Origin: an uncultured Pseudovibrio sp.
Lineage (GTDB): Bacteria > Pseudomonadota > Alphaproteobacteria > Rhizobiales > Stappiaceae
DNA: 64,000 bases
Reading direction: 5' to 3'
Assembly: GCA_947496145.1 (NCBI GenBank)
Contig: CANMBS010000006.1
Coordinates: 145,440 to 209,439, forward strand
In this document: piece by piece, positions 60,022 through 64,000 of the stretch
Layout: each line of letters starts with the position of its first letter
Position numbering within the stretch: position 1 is the stretch's first letter
The notes under the pieces: generated by a model
Told to the model about the DNA's origin: nothing
Database searches by the model: none
Seen by the model: the letters and a program-made list of their open reading frames with translations, nothing else
Program-made: the position numbers and the translations under genes

Positions 60022-61308
60022 ATGCCTCAATCCAAAGACACCCTTTCACCAGTTGGCAAGGCAGATATTTCTTCAAGAAACGGATTTTGGTACAGGTTTG
60101 TCAGGAATGGCGAATGGTTCACATTTGATCGTCTTGGCTTTTCCGCAGCAACTGCTGCATTGATGGCATCATTGGTGATGGTCATTTTATTTTACGTCCC
60201 GACGCCTTTCATGTCTGCAAACGGTACCTTCATGACAGATTACATGAGCTTCTGGCTGGCAGGGCAGCAAGCTCTTGAAGGAACGCCGGAAGTTGCCTAT
60301 CAGCTTGAAAAATTTGTGTTGGTGCAGCATCAACTCTCACAGTCTGACACAATTTTTGCCTTTTTTTATCCGCCAACCTTTCAGATGCTTCAAATTCCTT
60401 ATGCGCTTTTGCCCCTCAACGCTGCACATCTTGTTTTCGTTGCAAGTACCACATTTGTTTTATGGCTCGCATTGCGGGCGATTATGGGAAATGGTCTTTG
60501 GGCCGCTTGTTTGCTTGCTGTTCCTGCATGCCTTAACAACGCATTTCATGGTCAAAATGGTGCACTGACCGCTGCACTTTTTGCGTTGTTCCTGCTGGGA
60601 CTTGAACGGAAACGACCTGTACTTGCTGGTATTGCCCTAGGCGCTTTAACCATGAAACCTCAGCTCGGCCCCCTTGCTCCCATTGCGTTGGTTGCCTGTG
60701 CAAACTGGCGCTGTTTTATAAGTGCTTCTGTGACCACACTGGCGCTTGTGGCTCTCAGTACGATCATACTTGGTGGCGGAGTATGGATTGCATTTTGGGA
60801 GCAGATACCAACAGCTACAGAAGTTATGCAAACCGGGTATGTTGACTGGGAGAAGATGATCTCTGTTTATTCCGCCCTACGTTTGCTTGGTATGGATCAC
60901 ACAATTGCGCTCGCCCTGCAAGTGTGCATCACACTTGCCGTTGTTTGCTGTGTGTGGATGGTATGGCGCCGCAATGTATCTATGCATGTTAAGGCACCGG
61001 TTCTCCTTGCAGGAGCCCTGATGGCGACGCCCTTCGCTTTGGCTTACGACTTTACGCTCCTGCTTGTCCCATGCGCCTTTTTAATTCGCGAGGGTATGGA
61101 GCGCAGGTTTCTAGCTTATGAGCAGGTGTTGCTGGCTGTCTTTATCGTCCTTTCAGCATCCACAGGAGTAATCGCGCTAAGCACCGGTCTTCCCATTGCA
61201 CCACTTCTGTCAGTTACCATCTTGTTTCTGGGGTTGCGCCGGTACTTACACAAGTGTGACCCTATTTGGCTGAAGCATTCTCAGGCAAGGCGGCATATTC
61301 AGTTGTAG
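60022..61308 (+). CDS. GT87-like (DUF2029) membrane glycosyltransferase (428 aa)
   Basis: About ten hydrophobic segments are visible, and the loop FMTDYMSFWLAGQQALEG and the motif FAFFYPPTFQML fit the glycosyltransferase 87 (mannosyltransferase-like, polyprenyl-sugar using) family. It likely transfers a sugar from a lipid carrier in the inner membrane. AAAGG precedes ATG 60022 at about 12 bases. Sugar and acceptor are unknown. Confidence 0.82.
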   Translation: MPQSKDTLSPVGKADISSRNGFWYRFVRNGEWFTFDRLGFSAATAALMASLVMVILFYVPTPFMSANGTFMTDYMSFWLAGQQALEGTPEVAYQLEKFVLVQHQLSQSDTIFAFFYPPTFQMLQIPYALLPLNAAHLVFVASTTFVLWLALRAIMGNGLWAACLLAVPACLNNAFHGQNGALTAALFALFLLGLERKRPVLAGIALGALTMKPQLGPLAPIALVACANWRCFISASVTTLALVALSTIILGGGVWIAFWEQIPTATEVMQTGYVDWEKMISVYSALRLLGMDHTIALALQVCITLAVVCCVWMVWRRNVSMHVKAPVLLAGALMATPFALAYDFTLLLVPCAFLIREGMERRFLAYEQVLLAVFIVLSASTGVIALSTGLPIAPLLSVTILFLGLRRYLHKCDPIWLKHSQARRHIQL

Positions 61309-61385
61309 CTTCTCACATCTGTTGACAAGGCACTTATACTATTGGTGGGAGCAACACGCTTTCAGGAGTTGCACCTACCCGCATC

Positions 61386-61451
61386 ATGAGCTATGAAACT
61401 GCCATGATGACTATGCAAACTCAGAACATGCTTTGGTGGTGGCGCCGGTAA
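61386..61451 (+). CDS. trpL: trp operon leader peptide (up to 21 aa, three Trp codons)
   Basis: A short frame ends in LWWWRR followed by TAA at 61449-61451. Three consecutive TGG codons just before the stop are the mark of tryptophan attenuation, and rhizobial trpL has the same WWW pattern before trpE(G). The exact start is uncertain: ATG 61386 or the internal ones at 61404, 61407 and 61413. The nearest AGGAG (61363-61367) is rather far from the first. Confidence 0.82.
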   Translation: MSYETAMMTMQTQNMLWWWRR

Positions 61452-61491
61452 CGGTGGCTGATCGCGCATGTCCTGATGACCTGTAATTTCC

Positions 61492-61519
61492 AAGCCGCCG
61501 CATACCTTGCAGGCGGCTT
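61492..61519 (+). promoter_or_regulatory. attenuator stem downstream of trpL
   Basis: AAGCCGCC (61492-61499) pairs with GGCGGCTT (61512-61519). It lies 41 bases after the leader stop and 62 before trpE(G). In rhizobia this is the terminator of the trp leader. Here it is followed by CGTTGTGTC, so there is no clear T tract. The stem GTGGCG/... near the Trp codons could compete as antiterminator. Confidence 0.6.
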
Positions 61520-61580
61520 CGTTGTGTCTACCGCCTCGCACATATTGGGTAACTGGTGTGCACGACCCGGAGGATTGACA

Positions 61581-63761
61581 ATGCCTATTACGGAAGAACG
61601 GACTTATAAGAGCAAAGGCGGCATTATCATTCGCCGCAGAAGCCGGAATGCAGATTATGCAGCAGGGACCAGCAAATGGATGGATCGACTGGATCGCCAA
61701 CGCGGTGCAGTACTGTCTTCATCCTACGAATACCCAGGTCGCTATACACGCTGGGACATGGCACTTGCTAACCCTCCCCTTCTGATTGAATCCAATGATC
61801 GCAAGATCACCATACAGGCACTGAATGAACGCGGCCTTGTGTTGATGCCTGCTGTTCAAAGCGCTTTAGAAGATCATGAAGACATTGCAGATTTTAAAGC
61901 AGATGCATCCCGTATCGATCTGACTGTGAAGACGCCTGACCGCGCGTTTTCTGAAGAGGAGCGTTCCCGCCAACCCTCTACTTTTTCTGTCGTACGTGCG
62001 CTGGTTGATTTGTTTTCTTGCGATGACGATCAATTCGGGCTTTACGGTGCATTCGGTTATGATCTGACGTTCCAGTTTGAGCCTATTGATCTGAAGCTGA
62101 AACGCCCTGATGATCAGCGTGACATGGTGCTGTTTTTACCCGATGAGTTCCTGATTGTTGACCATTATGGCCGTAAAGCTCATGTACTGGAATATGATTT
62201 CGAAGTCGGAACGAAAAGCACCGACGGTCTGCCTCGTGATGGTGAAGAAACTCCTTACAAAGCTGCCAGCGAAGTACCAATGCAAGGTGACCACAAGCCC
62301 GGCGAATACGCCGATCTTGTCCGCTCTGCTGTAGAATATTTTAAACGTGGTGATTTGTTTGAAACGGTTCCTGGGCAAGTGTTTTACGAACCTTGCACCA
62401 ACCCACCCTCTGCGGTTTCCCGGCGTTTGCAACAAATTAATCCGTCTCCATACTCCTTCTTCATCAATCTGGGTCGTAATGAGTATCTGGTTGGCGCATC
62501 CCCAGAGATGTATGTGCGTGTGACTGGTGGGCGACGTGTTGAAACCTGCCCTATTTCAGGAACTATCCGACGTGGAAAGAACGCCATTGAGGATGAAGCA
62601 CAGATTCGCAAACTATTGAACTCTGCCAAGGATGAAGCAGAGCTTACCATGTGTTCAGATGTGGATCGTAACGATAAAAGTCGCATTTGTGTTCCCGAAT
62701 CTGTACGTGTGATTGGCCGACGCCAGATTGAAATGTATTCACGTCTCATTCATACCGTCGATCACATTGAAGGCACGCTTCTGGATGGCAAAGACGCGCT
62801 GGACGCCTTCCTTTCTCATACATGGGCTGTCACAGTAACGGGCGCGCCCAAGCGTTGGGCCATGCAGTTTATTGAAGAGCATGAACGCAGCCCGCGTGCG
62901 TGGTATGGTGGGGCCATTGGTGCCGTTCTGTTTAACGGCGACATGAACACGGGCCTGACCTTACGCACTGTTCGCATTAAAGATGGTGTTGCGCAAATCC
63001 GTGCAGGTGCTACGTTGCTTTACGACAGCATTCCCGAGGATGAAGAAGCCGAAACAGAACTGAAAGCCTCAGCGATGATTGCCGCTGTGCGAGAAGCTGG
63101 TCTTGCCCGGTGCTCTGACGAGAAGGTGGACAAACAAAAGCTGGGTAAGGGCAAAAAAATCCTGCTGGTGGACCACGAAGACAGTTTTGTACATACGTTG
63201 GCAAACTACTTCCGGCAGACGGGTGCTGATGTAGTCACTTATCGCAGTCCAGTGCTGGATGAGGTCTTTGACCGAGTGAAGCCAGATCTGGTTGTGCTCT
63301 CCCCCGGCCCGGGCTCTCCAAAGGACTTTGATTGCACGGCAACTATTGAGCGTGCCCGTGCGCGTAAACTTCCAATCTTTGGTGTGTGCCTTGGCCTGCA
63401 AGCATTAACAGAGGCCTTTGGCGGCGAGCTGGACCAGCTGAATATACCTGTGCATGGTAAGCCCTCGCTGGTCTCCTTCAGCGACCACTCTTCCTTGTTT
63501 AATGGCTTGAGTTCGCCCGTCACAGTTGGGCGTTATCACTCCTTGTTTGCCAAACGAGATGTTTTGCCAGACTGTTTTGAGATTACCAGTGAGACCGAAG
63601 ATGGTGTCATCATGGCAATCGAACATAAGAGTGAAGCAATTGGCGCAGTCCAGTTCCATCCAGAATCGATTATGTCTCTGGATCAGGATGGAGGGCACAA
63701 GATCATCGAGAATGTGATGACCAGGTTGCTTGAAAGATCCAGCCAGCCTCTCTCACACTAA
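61581..63761 (+). CDS. trpE(G): fused anthranilate synthase TrpE(G) (726 aa)
   Basis: It makes anthranilate from chorismate and glutamine. The TrpE part (about 1-515) holds the Trp-binding LLIESND motif and [19 protein letters not shown] and [13 protein letters not shown]. The glutamine amidotransferase (about 523-726) begins [20 protein letters not shown], with the nucleophile C603 in GVCLGLQA and the His/Glu pair in VQFHPES. The single-chain form is typical of rhizobia and relatives. ATG 61581 follows GGAGG. Expression is controlled by the trpL leader. Confidence 0.96.
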   Translation: MPITEERTYKSKGGIIIRRRSRNADYAAGTSKWMDRLDRQRGAVLSSSYEYPGRYTRWDMALANPPLLIESNDRKITIQALNERGLVLMPAVQSALEDHEDIADFKADASRIDLTVKTPDRAFSEEERSRQPSTFSVVRALVDLFSCDDDQFGLYGAFGYDLTFQFEPIDLKLKRPDDQRDMVLFLPDEFLIVDHYGRKAHVLEYDFEVGTKSTDGLPRDGEETPYKAASEVPMQGDHKPGEYADLVRSAVEYFKRGDLFETVPGQVFYEPCTNPPSAVSRRLQQINPSPYSFFINLGRNEYLVGASPEMYVRVTGGRRVETCPISGTIRRGKNAIEDEAQIRKLLNSAKDEAELTMCSDVDRNDKSRICVPESVRVIGRRQIEMYSRLIHTVDHIEGTLLDGKDALDAFLSHTWAVTVTGAPKRWAMQFIEEHERSPRAWYGGAIGAVLFNGDMNTGLTLRTVRIKDGVAQIRAGATLLYDSIPEDEEAETELKASAMIAAVREAGLARCSDEKVDKQKLGKGKKILLVDHEDSFVHTLANYFRQTGADVVTYRSPVLDEVFDRVKPDLVVLSPGPGSPKDFDCTATIERARARKLPIFGVCLGLQALTEAFGGELDQLNIPVHGKPSLVSFSDHSSLFNGLSSPVTVGRYHSLFAKRDVLPDCFEITSETEDGVIMAIEHKSEAIGAVQFHPESIMSLDQDGGHKIIENVMTRLLERSSQPLSH

Positions 63762-63787
63762 AACTTCTCATCAAGTTATCGAAGACA

Positions 63788-63822
63788 ACGGCCAGAAGGT
63801 GATAAACCCTCTGGCCGTCTTA
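63788..63822 (+). terminator. hairpin terminator after trpE(G)
   Basis: ACGGCCAGA (63788-63796) pairs with TCTGGCCGT (63810-63818), followed by CTTACG. The T run is short, so efficiency is uncertain. It lies 27 bases after the trpE(G) stop. The rest of 63762-63936 shows no gene. Confidence 0.7.
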
Positions 63823-63936
63823 CGTGCATCATACGCACTTATTTGCAGCACCAATTATGTACCAAGTATGGTATCGCTAAGATATGCAGACACAAAGCAT
63901 AATTGCTCTCCCTGTCATTTCTACTAGGCTCAGGAC

Positions 63937-64000
63937 TCATAGCCAGAATATGACGGTTGCAGCGATGTAGATTGCGGATTTGAATATACTGGCACAGCGA
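63937..64000 (-). CDS. partial leftward membrane protein, last 20 residues
   Basis: On the minus strand the frame enters at 64000 and ends with TGA at 63937-63939. The visible residues (ASIFKSAIYIAATVIFWL) are hydrophobic with a Lys before them, like a C-terminal membrane segment. Start and family are outside the window. Confidence 0.5.
   Translation of the reverse strand, partial: RCASIFKSAIYIAATVIFWL

Noticed and set aside
61322..61340. TTGACA and TATACT as a trp promoter
   Set aside because: The two elements are only about 7 bases apart, too close for a normal sigma-70 promoter. One may be real with a different partner.
1..64000. CRISPR arrays, tRNA and rRNA genes, insertion sequences other than the prophage
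   Set aside because: No regular repeat-spacer pattern, no cloverleaf with an expected CCA/anticodon pattern, and no other transposase was seen by eye. A covariance search for tRNA and small RNAs was not possible here.

Overview
The window looks like the chromosome of a marine-type alphaproteobacterium of moderate GC content. The evidence is a fused anthranilate synthase TrpE(G) preceded by a Trp-rich leader peptide, a CoA-acylating methylmalonate-semialdehyde dehydrogenase, a saccharopine-dehydrogenase-like gene beside an Lrp regulator, and a Mu-like prophage of the type found in Rhodobacter and Pseudovibrio relatives. A Stappiaceae or Pseudovibrio-like host is my inference, not something the sequence proves.

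Bases 1 to about 32787 are one largely complete transposable (Mu-like) prophage read almost entirely on the + strand. The order is: a left arm of small overlapping genes (1-723) with one leftward gene; a ParB-like gene and a small early gene; transposase MuA and its ATPase MuB; small early genes including DUF3164, GemA and the Mor activator; a lysis cassette (endolysin, nested spanins); a TraR/DksA-like zinc protein; Mu-type head genes (gp25/26/27, large terminase, portal, MuF-like protein with a C-terminal nuclease-like domain, protease/scaffold, decoration, capsid); then a contractile tail of P2 type (V, W, J, I, fibre, sheath, tube, E/E' frameshift, tape measure, U, X, D). The right end is recognisable at 32787: two adjacent 22-bp repeats and a terminus that reads TGAAGCGG inward, as in phage Mu. 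The left end and the repressor are not visible and probably lie before base 1.

One foreign-looking cassette interrupts the early region: a leftward DUF4145 protein with a zinc-ribbon-like start (6913-7611). The head region also has a 350-base stretch (16360-16712) with two tiny ORFs, nested inverted repeats, helically spaced TTCGA motifs and a hairpin that is nearly identical to the terminator at 8876.

Host DNA follows. 32881-38786 holds a small orphan gene, a DMT transporter divergent from a MarR regulator, a zinc-finger-like hypothetical, an orphan ZnuA behind a Zur-like box, and an Lrp regulator with a lysine-catabolism-type dehydrogenase. 38880-42421 is cydDC. 42871-46977 has a secreted hypothetical, mmsA with a divergent LysR gene, and a reading frame interrupted by two TAA stops. 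47032-50046 encodes the GDP-mannose pair (phosphomannomutase and mannose-1-phosphate guanylyltransferase).

50274-58541 is a likely catabolic operon: an M20 hydrolase, a complete peptide-type ABC importer (binding protein, two permeases, one fused double ATPase), a class II aldolase and a ROK sugar kinase. argE follows. The substrate is unknown, and this is the best candidate here for an undescribed metabolic system. The window ends with a GT87-like membrane protein, the trp leader and trpE(G), and the tail of a leftward membrane protein gene.
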